NCBI GenBank assembly: GCA_033060915.1
Contig: CM065385.1
Span: 11,396,001-11,460,000, forward strand
From: Euryodendron excelsum
Lineage: Eukaryota; Streptophyta; Magnoliopsida; Ericales; Pentaphylacaceae
DNA length: 64,000 nucleotides
Reading direction: 5' to 3'
Shown: positions 46,276-58,696 of the stretch, piece after piece
How the letters are laid out: each line of letters opens with the position of its first letter
Position numbering within the stretch: the first letter of the stretch is position 1
Notes under the pieces: model-generated
Databases searched by the model: none
What the model was told of the DNA's origin: nothing
What the model saw: only the letters and a program-made list of their open reading frames with translations
Made by a program: the position numbers and the translations under genes

Positions 46276-47550
46276 GAGCGCTTCTAAGCTTTTGGCCGTA
46301 ATGACACGGGGAATGAGGGGAGGTACCTAAAACCAACAAAGGCAAAGAGTCAGTGTTTCATCTTGATAAGTCTTTATGCAATGCACGCTCTAGGGTGCCC
46401 CTCTTTTAGGGGGGAAGCTAAGCATGATGTATTGGCTCACTTTTGGAGATAGGGGATTTGCCACTGTATGCAGATACCTTATTGTCAAGTAGGAACCTTC
46501 AACCATCCATGCATTCATTTATAAAAGTAAAGAAGTACATTGAATTTTGGGTTTAAGATACAAAGGAATTGAAATACATTTTAACAGGGGAAGGGGGAAC
46601 ATTTTCTTTTGGACTTCCACCTATCTAGTTTTACAAAGGAAAAACCTAAACTATTCTTGAGTCTCCGGGTTCGCTTTCGTTGGATTTAATGTCGAGGAAG
46701 TCGTTGTGAGTCCTTGTTGATAGATTGCCCCTTATCTTCCTGGCAACCCTATCTTCGTGAGTATAGAAGAATTGGGCCCCTCTTATGGAATGGATTGGTA
46801 TGCATGCCATGAGTCTTTAGGGTTACATGGGAACCCTTAGGGTTTTGGTAGGTTTAATACAAGGGAGAGTGACCTTGGTGTCACTCTCAATGGGTTGACC
46901 ATATGCATGAGAATGCAATGACTTGAGTTACTTGGAACTCTCGTCTTGACATGAGACATTGAATGTATGAATATGGATATGCAAAGAGTATAAGAAGAGA
47001 AAACACAAGAGCAAGGTAAACGGGTATGCATGAGCAGTTAAACAGGCATTATAACAGTATGAAAACAGGCATTATAACAACAGGAATAAGCAAGTATACA
47101 TGAAAAATAAGAGCAGTCGCCCTTTCCTCCATGGTTTTGAAAATGGTGCTCATGTCTTAAATCCGGCAGAGGTTCGGCTATGCATGGTATCTATATGAGT
47201 ATGAGGTTGAGGGTTGACTAATGCGTTCTAAAAAGGCTCGATCTCCGGATCTTCAAACCTAGGCCCACTCCCTGAGGTGATGCCATGATCGGTTGATGAT
47301 CTGAGCAGGGGAACCATCAAGAGGCCGTAGGTGAAGAAATTGACACAGTATCTTGCCCACAACCAATATTCCATTCCCCCTTTCTAACTAGAAAGGACAT
47401 ATCAGAGTAATATGCAAGTATGCAGAATGTAAGTGCACATGCAGTGTGTGTGTGATTTTTGAAAGCGGAGAAAAGAGCCCAACAACTTCCATTCATCCTG
47501 TTCATCACATTCATGCATAGCAGTTAATAAAACTTAAGCAAAAAGCGCAC

Positions 47551-47579
47551 CTACAAAACAAAAGATGCAAGGGTTAGTC
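47551..47579 (-). other. Candidate branch point and 3' splice site in leader
   Basis: On the minus strand GACTAAC (47579-47573) is followed by a T-rich tract and TTTTGTAG|GTGCGC (AG at 47552-47551). The matching element 4 signal is TACTAAC...TTTTTGTAG|GTGG at 25587-25615. It would join the LTR donor at 63277 and remove LTR U5, the primer site and both complementary arms. Confidence 0.55.
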
Positions 47580-47658
47580 TGTGGATGACAGACATAATAC
47601 GAGATAATATGCATGCATTTTTTTTTAAAACAATCTTGAAAATTTGGTTTTGAGAATT

Positions 47659-47722
47659 TAAAGTGAATAGGATTGAACAAGTTAATTGAAGACTCTACAT
47701 AGGTGAAGGATAAAGAGACATG
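47659..47722 (-). other. Downstream complementary arm (element 2)
   Basis: AAGTGAATAGGATTG (47661-47675) and the following ~45 bases are an inverted copy of the LTR segment now at 60711-60778, for example CAATCCTATCCACTT at 60763-60777. In the element RNA they pair across the primer site, about 475 nt apart once element 5 is removed. Confidence 0.65.
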
Positions 47723-47745
47723 ATTATGGCCTAACCCTCTAAGTG

Positions 47746-47763
47746 TCCCCAGCGGAGTCGCCA
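47746..47763 (-). other. Primer binding site of element 2
   Basis: TGGCGACTCCGCTGGGGA on the minus strand, two bases inside the LTR end. It is complementary to TCCCCAGCGGAGTCGCCA, which fits the 3' end of plant tRNA-Arg plus CCA as I remember it. Confidence 0.8.
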
Positions 47764-47765
47764 GT

Positions 47766-48172
47766 TGTCGCGCCCAGATTTTTTGCACTCGAGGAATACT
47801 CATACAAGCGGGAAAAAACTATATAGTCACGTTAAAACTCACCCTCTTAGAAGAATGAGTGCGACTATGTTTGAATTGAAAATAGATTTAAATAAAAGAC
47901 TTTTAGAAAAGATTTGGAGTCGCCACCTAACTTGATTAAGGTGAGTTAGGTCACCTAAAAACTAAGCACAACTCGAAGATCAGACTCAGGGTTTTTGAAA
48001 ATGATTTTGAAAATACTACCTCAAGAGAGGATTTTTAAGAAAAAAGGTTGTTTAGCAACCCTTGGAAAATATTTAAGCCCTCTTTTGAAAATAATTTCGT
48101 TTTGGTCTTTGAAAACAGTGATTCTAGGTTCGGAGGTTGGTTACGTGTAGGGAAGACACACTAAGCCATCAC
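47766..48172 (-). mobile_element. 5' LTR of element 2, terminal piece
   Basis: It starts TGTCGCGCCCAGATTTTTTG and carries the primer-site mimic (GGAGTCGCCA on plus, 47916-47925). It is cut after ATCAC (48168-48172) by element 5. The same LTR continues at 60687 with CCTACCCCGCCC, exactly as in the 3' LTR near 35360. Confidence 0.9.
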
Positions 48173-48956
48173 TGTCGCGCCCAGATTTTTCCCACTTGAG
48201 GAATACTCACACAAGCGGGAAAAATACTGTACTCTCTCGTTAGAACTCACCCTCCTACAAGAATGAGTGTGACTAGGTTCGAATTGAAAAATTGATTTGA
48301 ATAAGGGGCTTTTGGAAAAAGTTTGGAGTCGCCACCTAACTTGATTAAGGTGAGTTAGGTCACCTAAAAACTAAGCATAATCTGAAAACTACACTTAGGG
48401 TTTTTGGAAAACGGTTTTGAAAATATCTCCTTAAGAGAGGGTTTTTAAGAAAATAGGTTATTTAGCAACCTTTGGAAAACATTTAGCCCTTTTTTGAAAA
48501 TAACTGCTTTTGGTCTTTGAAATCAGTGATTCTAGGTTCGGAGGTTGGTTACGTGTAGGGAAGACGCACTAAGCCATCACCTTACCCCGCCCTTTCGGTA
48601 TCTACATGTCAATCTACCCTAGATTCACCTGTGAGAGTCTTTAACTAACTAGTGTTCAATCTTATCCACTTTGAAAAAGAATGTTTAGAAAAACATGAGG
48701 TATGATATGTAAGTGCAAGAAAAGAGAGTTGGAAAATAGATTTGGAAAGAGATTTGAAAAGAAGAATTTGATTTGATTTTAGAAGAGATTTGAAAAGATA
48801 GAATTGAAATTGGAAAGTTTGAGAAATTAGAAATAGAGATTTGGAAATAGAAATTTGAAATTGGATGTTTGAAAATAGATTGGAGATTTGAAAAGATTGG
48901 GAAATTTGAGATTTGAAAAATGTGGAGGAATTTGAAATTTGAAAGAAGTTGTGACC

Positions 48957-49026
48957 GCACCCATGAGGGTTACTTATGTATCCTTTTAGAGGAATTAGGT
49001 CAGTCGTAGTTCGGACAAGAGTCCGA
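48957..49026 (-). other. Conserved hairpin module near LTR 3' end
   Basis: On plus: GCACCCATGAGGGTTAC, TATGTATCC, GGTCAGTCGTAGT and TCGGACAAGAGTCCGA, the last a perfect 6-bp stem on the minus strand. Confidence 0.6.
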
Positions 49027-51446
49027 TTGAGAGTAGAAAATATGATTGAAATAAAGAGATTGAATTGGAAATTAGATTAGAAGATTGAGAGATTGAACTT
49101 TGATTGGAAGATTTGAAAATATTTGATTTTGAAAGACTTGGTTTTAAGAAACCTAGACTTAGGAACTTAGAAAAGAAGGACTGGACTTGACTTGGAAAGA
49201 TTTTGGAAAAGAATTGACTTGAATATTGGACTTGGAAGATTAGAAAAGCTCGGATTTAGGAAGGGTTCGAATTTGGAAAGTTTCATTTTAGGAAAGTTTT
49301 CGAATTAGGAAAGTTTCAACTTAGGAAAGTTTTGAAATTGGAAAGTTTCGTTTTAAGAATGATTTTGAAATAGGAAAGTGTTGAACTTAGAAATGTTTTG
49401 AATTAGGAAATGTTTAGATTAAGAAAGGTTTAGAATTGGGAAAGTTTCAAGTTAAGAAAGTTTTGAATTTGGAAAACTTAGAATTTTAAAAAGATTTCAA
49501 ATTAAGAAAGATTTAGAAAAGGTTTGAATTAAGAAAGTTTCAACTTAAGAAAGTTTTGATTTAAGAAAGATTTAAAATTTAGAGAGTTTAAGATTTGGAA
49601 AGATTTGAAGTTTAGGAAAGTTTAGAGCTTAGAAAGTTTTTAGAGTTTTAGTTTTAGAAAATCTTGAAATTAGGAAAAGTTTGAGTTTAGGAAAGATTTG
49701 AAAATTTAGATTTGAAAAGTTAAGATTTGGAAATGGGTAGAATTAGGAAAAGATAGAATTAGGAAAGATGTGGAAGTTAAGTGTTTAAGGAAAGATTTGG
49801 AAGTTTTAGGAAACTTAAGGTTTAGGAAAGTAGGAGATTAGGAAGGATTTGAACTAGGAAAGATTTAGATTAGGAAGGGATTGGATTTTGTTTCTAAAAA
49901 AGGAAATTTTGATTTTGTTTCAAAAAATGGAGGATAGGGTTCAATTTCCTAAACGGGGAGATTGGATTTGGTTTCCTAAAGGAAAGATGGGATTTGGTTT
50001 CCTAAAGGGAAGATTGGAATTAACAAGGATTTGGAAAAGGGAGGTTTTAGAAACCCTAGATTTGGAAGGCTATAGTTTTGACGTAGAAAAGAGGTTTTGG
50101 AAATGTGTATAGTTTGGATTTGAAAACAAGAGGTTTTGAAAACTTAGGTTTTAAGGCAAGTTTGAAAACCATGTTTTTGGAAAGAAAATTAGGGTTCCCT
50201 AATTGTGGGTTCTAGGGCTTGACTTGGTCACCAAGAAAAAGGATTTTTGGAAAGTGCATTTTTGGAAACGAAGATTTTTAAAAGGGAATACTAGAGAGGA
50301 GTTTCTAGAAGGAAGATTTTTGGAAGATTTTTTAGGAAAGTGAATTTTGGTAGAAGATTGTTGGAGGGAGTTTTTGAAAAGATTTTTCCTAGGGAGCGTT
50401 TTTAGAAAGGAAACCTAGGGAACGTTTTGGAAAGGGGTTTAAAAAGAGAGGTTTTGAAAAATAAATTTTTGGAGGAAGTTTTTAGAAATCAATTTTGGAA
50501 AGAAACGTTTTTGGAAAGCATGTTGGAGAAGAAATTTTTAGGAAGAGATTTTCTTTTTTTTTTTTGAAAAGATAGTTTTTAGAAGGTATAAAAACATCTC
50601 ACTTTCCTAAAGCGATTCTAAACATAAGAAGGTTAGAACCACTTTAGGAAAGTAGTTTTGAAAATAATGAGATTTGAAAATATGGACCATGAAAGTCACT
50701 TTAGCATTTTCCTAAAGCAATCCTAGCCATGAAAAGGCTAGAATCACCCTAGGATTGTGATTTTGAAAACATGTTTTGAAAAAGGAGATTTTGATGTAAT
50801 TTTGAAAAGAAGTTTAATGCAAGCTTTGAAAACGATTTTTGGAAGAATGCAAGATGATGATATGCACAATGCAAATTTGGGGTTGTGAACATACAAGGCT
50901 AAGGCTTCACCACATAATCAAGGGAGCCGAACCCGCGTGGTCTCCGGTTAGCCTAAAGGAAAGCCCCCGACACGGTGACCCTCCAATAGTCTAATCCTAC
51001 ATATGGACTGGGAGTCCCTTTGTTTCAAGCATGCAAAGAAAGGGGGGAAAGAGATGGGGGATTAAAATAGAGAAAACCCAAGTGAGTTAGGAGAGAGAAG
51101 AGAGAGGGGGGAAGTGCAAAAACGTAAAACGAAAGCCTACCTTGTGTCTTGTTTATTTTGCGCGCCTTGCTTGTCTTTGATCTTCGTCTTCAATCCTCAA
51201 GAGTCGTCTTCAATCTTCAAACTTCAGATTGCAGCTCTTCAAGTGTTCAAAGGAGGGTTGGAGGCTAGTGTATAAGTGTATGGGGGTGTGTATGAGTGTA
51301 TAGAAGGCTAGGGTTTAGTGTATGGTGGCTAGGGTTTGGAAAACCTAAGGAAGCTAGGGTTTTTGAAGTGTTCGACCTCTGTATATCGAATTTTGGTGTT
51401 TTTAAACTAAGTTTGCGGACCTCTTTCACGCTGGAAGAGGCTCTGT

Positions 51447-51453
51447 ATTTATA
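51447..51453 (-). promoter_or_regulatory. LTR TATA box (element 5)
   Basis: ATTTATA on plus in GGCTCTGTATTTATAAAGG. The GGCGCC cluster follows at 51470-51555. Confidence 0.65.
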
Positions 51454-51789
51454 AAGGGAGGAATGCACTGGCGCTTGTTGCAGTGGTGCCAGGCCAAACA
51501 TTACACTGGCGCCACTAGGAGTGGCGCCAGGCCATTTTTTGGCTTGTAGTGGCGCTAGCCATTTAGGAAATGTTTAAGGTTGGCAAGTAACGTATCTTTG
51601 ATTAGATTGAAGCTCCTGTACTAGTGACTACAATGCAATTTTTAGCCTAGCTTCACTAGGAGTGACTCCGGAAAGTCCGGGAATGATTTAAAGAGGCCGA
51701 GAATGACCCGGAAGGCCGGAAAAGAGCAGGAACACTTAAAATAGTGTCCTAGAGATATTTGACTTGAAAAATGAGGATAGGATGTGCCG

Positions 51790-52300
51790 GAAGGGTTGAC
51801 TAGGCCTTTAGGGGCAAAATGGTCAATCGGGCCGGAAAACTACTGGGATGAACTTGGATTGTCCTGGAAGAAGAATCGAGATTAGGAAACATTATTTAGA
51901 ATGTTCCCAAAAGTTGCCGGTTTAATTCCTAGAGCCGGTGTGGTCAGAAAAGGTGACCGGCCCACCAAGGGCAAAATAGTCATTTCGCACCGGGTTTACC
52001 GAAACTAACTCGGAATGATCCGAAAGGATGAAGAAAGGTTGAGAATACTATAAAAAGCATTCTCGGGAAGTTACCGGTTGGATACCCAGAGCCGGCGTGG
52101 CTAGAAAAAGGCGACCGGCCTACCAGGGGCAAAACGGTCATTTTACACCAGGTTTGCCGGAATTGACTCATAACGATCCGGAAAGGTAAAGGAAGGTTGA
52201 GAATACTATACGAAGAAATCTCAAAAGGTTACCGGTTTGATACCTAGAGCCGGTGTGGTTCTCGAGACGTCCGGATGCCTAGGGGCAAAATGATCATCTT
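51790..52300 (-). repeat. U3 157-bp tandem repeat, three units
   Basis: The GCCGGYGTGG phrase stands at 51934, 52091 and 52249. Units contain GGGGCAAAAYGGTCATTT, GGTTTGCCGGAAYTGACTC, GGTTGAGAATACTAT and GGTTACCGGTTTGATACC-type phrases in fixed order. Two units are seen in 6313-10919. Confidence 0.7.
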
Positions 52301-52873
52301 GACCGGAAAGTCTCGGAATTGGCCCGAAACTAACTAGAAGACACCTAATCATGCCGGATTGCTTTTAAAACAATCCTAGAAGGCTGGACTTACCGTTCTG
52401 AAGACTCAGGTGTATTCTCGAGAAACGTGTTGGAAAAGGCCCAAGGGGCAGTTTGGTCATTTTTCACCGAAGTGGGCTTACAGGCATTGGTGTTATTCTG
52501 AGTTTTGAGCATTTTCGCCACTCTGACAGGGGTCGCGTGATACAGGAGTTTGTTGGCAATTCCCTATATCGACCTATTTGCGAGTATTTCCGCTACTCTG
52601 ACGGTTGTGATGTTTGCGAGTATTTTCGCTACTTTGACGGTTCGCGATCATTCCCGAGACTGCCTGATCTCGGAAAGCTGCTAAAGGGACTTAGCGCCTA
52701 AGAAGTCAACTTTCTCGGAAGGCATGCCTAAATGGACATTTTTGCATTGCCAGGCCAGCAGGAGCCAAAGGTGGACCGTTCTACCATCTAGGGGACTTGG
52801 GGTCTCGTCCCGGTTAACAGGTTTAAAGGGACTTACCATTTCGAAGCGATTTTCTTTGAAAAAACGTGATGGA

Positions 52874-53452
52874 CCATCTAGAGGAATAAACTGTCTCGAG
52901 AGAGGGATTGGAATTGGAAAGGGGTCTTAACGTCTTTGGAAAGATGTGCCTGATTTGGAACCGTCTCGAGGAATAAACTGTCTCCAAAGAGAGATTGGAA
53001 TTGAAAGGGGTCTTATCGTCTTCAAAAACGTGCCTGATTGGAGTAGATTTACCGTCTCACGGAATAAACTGTCACGAGAGAGGGATTGGAATTGGAAAGG
53101 GGTCTTTTCGTATTCGGAAAGACGCGCCTAATTTGGTACCGTCTCGAGGAATAAATTGTCTCGAGAGAGGGATTGGAATTGGAAAGGGGTCTTATTGTCT
53201 TCAGAAAGATGTGCCTGATTTGGAACCGTCTCGAGGAATAAACTGTCTCGAGAGAGGGATTGGAATTGGAAAGGGGTCTTATCGTCTTCGGAAAGACGTG
53301 CCTAATTTGGAACTGTCTCGAGGAATAAACTATCTCGAGAGAGGGATTAGAATTAGAAAGGGGTCTTATCGTCTTCGGAAAGATGTGCCTGATTTGGAAC
53401 CGTCTCGAGGAATAAATTGTCTCGAACGAGGGATTGGAATTGGAAAGGATAA
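52874..53452 (-). repeat. 87-bp U3 array, seven units
   Basis: GTCTCGAGGAATAAACTGTC starts units at about 52874, 52963, 53054, 53141, 53228, 53315 and 53402. Each unit has a CTCGAGG...CTCGAG inverted pair and ends GGAAAGACGTGCCTGATTTG. An open plus-strand frame of 180 codons (52995-53537) crosses it because 87 is a multiple of three; I do not call it a gene. Confidence 0.8.
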
Positions 53453-53631
53453 TGCCCCTAAGGGCATTTTAGTCATTTTGCCTCTATTTGGGCCTGGTGG
53501 GCTTGCAAAGCGATGGACAGACGGGATATGGAATTAGAGAGTTGGTTTTGATTGGAATACGTCCATATTGACTTGAGTACAAGTCTAGACGGAGCGTACA
53601 CTGCCGAGCGGTAAAAAATGGGGTGCTTACA

Positions 53632-53706
53632 ACTGCCCCTTTTTTTCTTTCTTTGCTTGTCAAAGACAGAAAACGATAAAAGTAAGAGTCACATGTTGAC
53701 CGTGAG
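53632..53706 (-). mobile_element. Interior remnant of element 5
   Basis: 75 bp matching 39943-40015: the polypurine tract (plus strand ACTGCCCCTTTTTTTC), GTCTTTGC and AAAGTAAGAGTCACATG. It then jumps at about 53707 into mid-U3 LTR sequence. Confidence 0.75.
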
Positions 53707-54413
53707 GCCCACCAGGGGCAAAACGGTCATTTTGCATTGAGTTTGCCGGAATTGACTCGAAATGATTCGGAGAGGTAAAGGAAGGTTGAGAATACTATAA
53801 GAAACAATCTCAGAAGGTTACCGTTTTGATACCCAGAGCCGGTGTGGTTCCTGGGACGTTCGGATGCCTAGGGGCAAAATGGTCATCTTGACCGAAAAGT
53901 CTTGGAATTGGCCCGAAACTGCCTAAAAGACGCCTAATCATGCCGGATTGCTTTTAAAACAATCCTAGAAGGTTGGATTTACCGTTCTGAAGACTTAGGT
54001 GCGTTCTCGAGAAACTTGTTGGAATAGGCCCAAGGGGCAGTTTGGTCATTTTTCACTAAAGTGGGCTAGCAGGCACTGGTGTTATCCTGAGTGTTGAGTG
54101 TTTTCGTCACTCTGACGGCGGTCGCGTGATACAAGGGTTTATTGGCAATTCCCTATATCGACCTGTTTGCGAGTATTTTCGCTATTCTGACGGTTGTGAT
54201 ATTTGCAAGTATTTCTGCTACTTTGACGGTTCGCAATCATTCCTGAGACTGTCTGATCTCAGGAAGCTACTAAAGGGACTTAGCGCTTGAAAAGTCAACT
54301 TTCTCAAAAGGCGTGCCTAAACGGACATTTTTGCATTGGCGGGCTAGCAGGCGCCAAAGGTGGACCGTTCTACCAACTGGGGGACTTGGGGTCTCGTCCA
54401 GGTCGACAGGTTT
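53707..54413 (-). mobile_element. Right LTR of element 5, first surviving piece
   Basis: It starts GCCCACCAGGGGCAAAACGG, equivalent to about 52112 in the left LTR, so the 3.9 kb before that point is missing. It continues through the U3 dyads to the TTTAAAGG phrase, where a solo LTR is inserted, and resumes at 59878. Confidence 0.8.
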
Positions 54414-57400
54414 AAAGGTGTCGCACCCAGATTTTTCGCACTTGAGGAATACTCACAGAAGTGGGAAAAATGCTGTACTCTCTCGTTAGAACTCACCCTC
54501 CTAGAAGAATGAGTGCGACTAGGTTTGAATTGAAAAATTGATTTGAATAAAGGGCTTTTAAGAAAAGATTTGGAGTCGCCACCTAACTTGATTAAGGTGA
54601 GTTAGGTCACCTAAAAACTAAGCATAGTCCGAGAACTGCACTTAGGTTTTTGGAAAACGATTTTTGAAAATATCTCCTCAAGAGAGGGTTTTTAGGAAAA
54701 CGGATTGTTTGGCAACCTTTTGGAAAATATTTAGCCCTTTTTAGAAAAACAACTCCTTTTGGTCTTTGAAATTAGTGATCTAGGTTCGGAGGTTGGTTAC
54801 GTGTAGGGAAGATGCACTAAGCTATCACCCTACCCCGCCCTTTCGGTACCTACATGTCAATCTACCATAGATTCACCTATAAGAGTCTTTAATTAACTAT
54901 AGTTCAATCCCATTCACTTTAGAAAAACAATGTCCGAAAAATATGATGCATGATATGCAAGTGCAAAATAAGAGAGTTGAAAAAAATAGATTTTGAAATA
55001 AATTTGAAAAGAATATGATTTGAAAACAGATTTGAAGAGATGAAATTGAAATCGAAAAGTTCAAAAATTAAAAGTAGAAATTTGAAAATAGAAATTTTGA
55101 AATTGGAATTTTGAAAATAGATTAGAATTTGAGATTTGGAAAAATGTGGAAATTGCACCCATGAGGGTGGAATTGAAAATTTGAAAAGTATTGTGACCGC
55201 ACCTATGAAGGTTGCCTACGTATCCCTTTGGGGCAATCAGGTCAGTCGTAGTTTGGACCGGAGTCCGATTGAAAATAGAAGAGTGGATTGAAGAAAGAAC
55301 TTGAATTGGACATTGAATTTGATTTGAAATTAGAAAAGGAGATTTAAAATTGGAATTGAGAGGATTGGACTTGCTTTGGAAAGATTGATTGTGGAAAGAC
55401 TTGGTTTTGGGAAGAAGGAGGTTTAGAAAACCTAGACTTAAGATTAAGAGAGATTAGATTGGAATGATGGATTTGGAAGATTTGGAAAGATTTGGAAACT
55501 TGAAATTTAGGAAAGATTTGGATTAGGAAAGTTTTGAATTAGGAAAATGTTATTTTTGGAAAGTTTCATTTTTGGAAAGTTTTAGGTTTAGGAAAGTTTC
55601 AACTTAGGAAAGTTTTGAATTAGGAAAGTTTTCAAATTAGGAGAGTTTCGAATTTAGAAATGTTTGAAAAAGGGAAGTCTTGATTTTGGAAAGTTTTGAA
55701 AACAAGGAAGTTTTGAAAATAAGAAAGTTTCGTTTTGGGAAAGGTTTAAAAAAGGAAAGTTTTCAATTTAGGAAATGTTTGAATTAAGAAAGAAGTTTTG
55801 AGTTTAGAAAAGTCTTAGATTTGAAAGGATTTTGAAGTTTTGGAAAGTTTAGAATTTGGAAAGATTTGAAATTTAGAAAGTTTAAGATTTAGAAAGTTTT
55901 AGAGGTTTAGAAAATCTTGAGATTAGGAAAAGTTTGAGTTTAGGAATGATTTGAAAGCTTGAATTTGAAAAAGATTTTGGAAAGGGGTAGAATTAGGAAA
56001 GGGCTGAACTAGGAAAGATTTGAAAGTTGAGTTTTAAAGTTTAGGAAAGATTTTTATGTTCAAGTTTTGGAAACTTAAGATTTAGGAAAGTAGAAGTTTA
56101 GGAAGGATTTGAATTAGGAAAGAGTTGGATTTTAAAATTTAAGGAAAGGTTTAAAGTTTAGGTTTAGGAAACTTATGGTTTAGGAAGGTAGGAAATTAGG
56201 AAGATTTGGATTAGGAAGAGATTGGATTTAGTTTCTAAAAGAAAAGATTTGATTTGGTTTCCAAAAACGGAGGACGGGATCTAGTTTCCTAAACGGGGAG
56301 ATTTGATTTGGTTTCCCAAAGGGAACATTGGATTTGGTAAGGATTTGGAAAGGGAGATTCTGGAAACCCTAGATTTGGAAAATTATTGTTTTGACGTAGA
56401 AAAGTGGTTTTGGAAAGGTGTATAGTTTTGATGTAAAAAACAAGAGGTTTTGGAAACCTAGATTTGGGGCAAAGTTTGAAAATCATGTTTTTGGAAAGAA
56501 AATTAGGGTTTCCTAATTGTGGGCTCTAAGGCTTGGCTTGGGCTCTAAGGAAAAGGGATTTTTAGAAAGTGCGTTTTTGGAAACGAAGGTTTTGGAAGGA
56601 AAACCTAGAGGGGAATTTCTAGAAGGAAGATTTTAGAAAAGAAAGTTTTTGGAAAGATTTTTAGGAGAGATTTTTTTAGGAAAGTGAATCTAGGGAGTGA
56701 TTTTAGAAAGTGAATTTTGAGGAAAAGATTTTGGAAAGGAGTTGAAAAAGAGAGTTTTGAAAAATAGATTTTGGAAGGGAGTTTTTGAAAACAATTTTGA
56801 AGAGGGGAGTTTTAGGAAAGTATATTGAAAAAGAGATTCTTAGGAAGAGATTTTTAAAGAGAGTTTTTAGAAGGTATAAAAACATCTTACTTTCCTAAAG
56901 CAATTCTAACCATAAGAAGGCTAGAACCACTTTAGGAAAGCGGTTTTGAAAACAACAAGATTTGAAAATATAGACCAAAAGGTCACTTTTAATGTAACAC
57001 TTTCCTAAAGCAACCCTGGCCATGGAAATGCTAGAATCACCATAGGATTGTGATTTTGAAAACATGTTTTTGAAAAAGAGCTTTTGATGCAATTTTGAAA
57101 ACGATTTTTGAAAATAACTTTTTGAAAATGAATTTTGGAAGATGCAAGACTATGATATGCACAATGCAATTTGGGGTCGTGAACATACAAGGTTAAGGCT
57201 TCACCACATAATCAAGGGGGCCGGACCCACGTGGTCTCTGGTTAGACTAGAAGAAAGCCACCGACACGGTGACTCTCCAACAGTCTAATCCTACACATGG
57301 ACCGGGAGTCCCCTTGTTTTAAGCATGGAAAGAAAGGGGGAAAAGAGATGGGGGATTAAAATAGAGAAAACCCAAGTGGGTTAGGAGAGAGAAGAGAGAG

Positions 57401-57751
57401 GGGGGAAGTGCGGAAATTTAAATAGGGAGCCTACCTTGTTTCTTGTTTATTTTGCGCGCCGTGCAGTCTTCGGTCTTCGGTCTTCGTCTTGATCTTCCTC
57501 TTCAGCCTTCAAGGATTATCTTCAAGCTTTGGATGGCAGCTCTTCAAGTCTTCAAAGGATGGTTAAAGGCTAATGTATGAGTGTATGGGGGAGTGTATGA
57601 GTGATTAAGAAACTAGGGTTTGTGTATAGTGGCTAGGGTTTGGGAAAACCTAGGGAGGCTAGGGTTTTGGAGGTGCTCGAGCTCTATATATCGAAGTATA
57701 GGGTTTTTAGGTTAAGTTTGCAGACCCTTTTCACGTTGAACGAGGCTCTGT

Positions 57752-57758
57752 ATTTATA
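57752..57758 (-). promoter_or_regulatory. LTR TATA box (solo LTR)
   Basis: ATTTATA on plus in GGCTCTGTATTTATAGAGGG, followed by near-perfect GGCGCC palindromes. Confidence 0.65.
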
Positions 57759-58696
57759 GAGGGAGGACAAACCTGGCACTTGTTGCAGTGGCGCCAGGGC
57801 AAACTTTACACTGGCGCCACTAGGAGTGGCGCCAGGCCATTTTTTGGCTTGGCGCCACTACTAGTGGCGCTAGCCAATTAGGAAAGGTTTAAGGTCGGCA
57901 AGCAATGTATCTTTGACTAGATTTGGGCGCCTATACTAGTGACTACCATGTAAATTTTAGCCTGGCTTCACTAGGAGTGACTTCGGAAAGTCTGGGAATG
58001 ATTTGAAGGAGCCGGGAATGACCCGGAAGGCCGGAAGGGAGCAGGAACACTTAAAATAGTGTCCTGGAGATATTTGACTTGGAAAGTGAGGATAAGGTGG
58101 GTCGGAAAGGTTGACCGGGCCTTTAGGGGCAAAACGGTCAATCGGGCCGGAAAACTGCCGGGGCGAACCCAGATTGTCCCGGAAAAAGACTTGGGATCTG
58201 GAAACATTATTTAGAATGTTCCCAGAGGTTGCCGGTTTGATTCCCAGAGCCGGCGTGGTCAGAAAAGGAGACCGGCCCACTAGGGGCAAAACGATCATTT
58301 TGTACCGGGTTTGCCGGAACTGACTCGGAATGGTTCGGAAAGGTAAAGGAAGGTTAAGAATACTATAAAAATTATTCTCGGGACATTACCGGTTTGATAC
58401 TCAAAGGCGGTATGGTCGAAGAAGGAGACCGGCCCTCTAGAGGCAAAACGGTCATTTTGTACCGAGTTGGCCGGAACTGACTCGGAATGATCCGGAAAGG
58501 TAAGGGGAGGTTGAGAACACTATAAAAATTATTCTCAGGAGGTTACCAATTTGATACCTAGAGCCGGTGTGGTTCCCGGGGCATTCGGATGCTTAGGGGC
58601 AAAATGGTCATCTTGACCGAAAAGTCTCAGAAAGGTCCTAAGGGTAGTCTGGTCATTTTTCACCAAAGTGAGCTAACAGACACTGGTGTTGACCTG

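Larger units (their letters stand above)
46276..47745 (-). mobile_element. Leader of element 2
   Basis: This is non-coding sequence between gag and the primer site. The part from 47745 to about 47350 is homologous to the element 4 leader (25402-25800), including GGAAGTTGTTGGGC and ACACACACACTGCA phrases. 46400-47300 has no match elsewhere in the window and no supported gene. Confidence 0.6.
48173..53631 (-). mobile_element. Complete LTR of element 5, 5459 bp
   Basis: It reads TGTCGCGCCC to GGGGTGCTTACA and is followed by a polypurine tract. Landmarks: mimic 48325-48334, hairpin stem 49011-49026 (perfect), donor CCTACCTTGT 51136-51145, TATA 51447-51453, GGCGCC cluster 51470-51555, three 157-bp repeats, U3 dyads (52505-52640) and seven 87-bp repeats. 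The extra ~850 bp relative to 6313-10919 is largely the arrays. Confidence 0.9.

Noticed and set aside
52995..53537. 180-codon repetitive open frame
   Set aside because: A by-product of an 87-bp tandem array with no start context, no known domain and placement inside U3.
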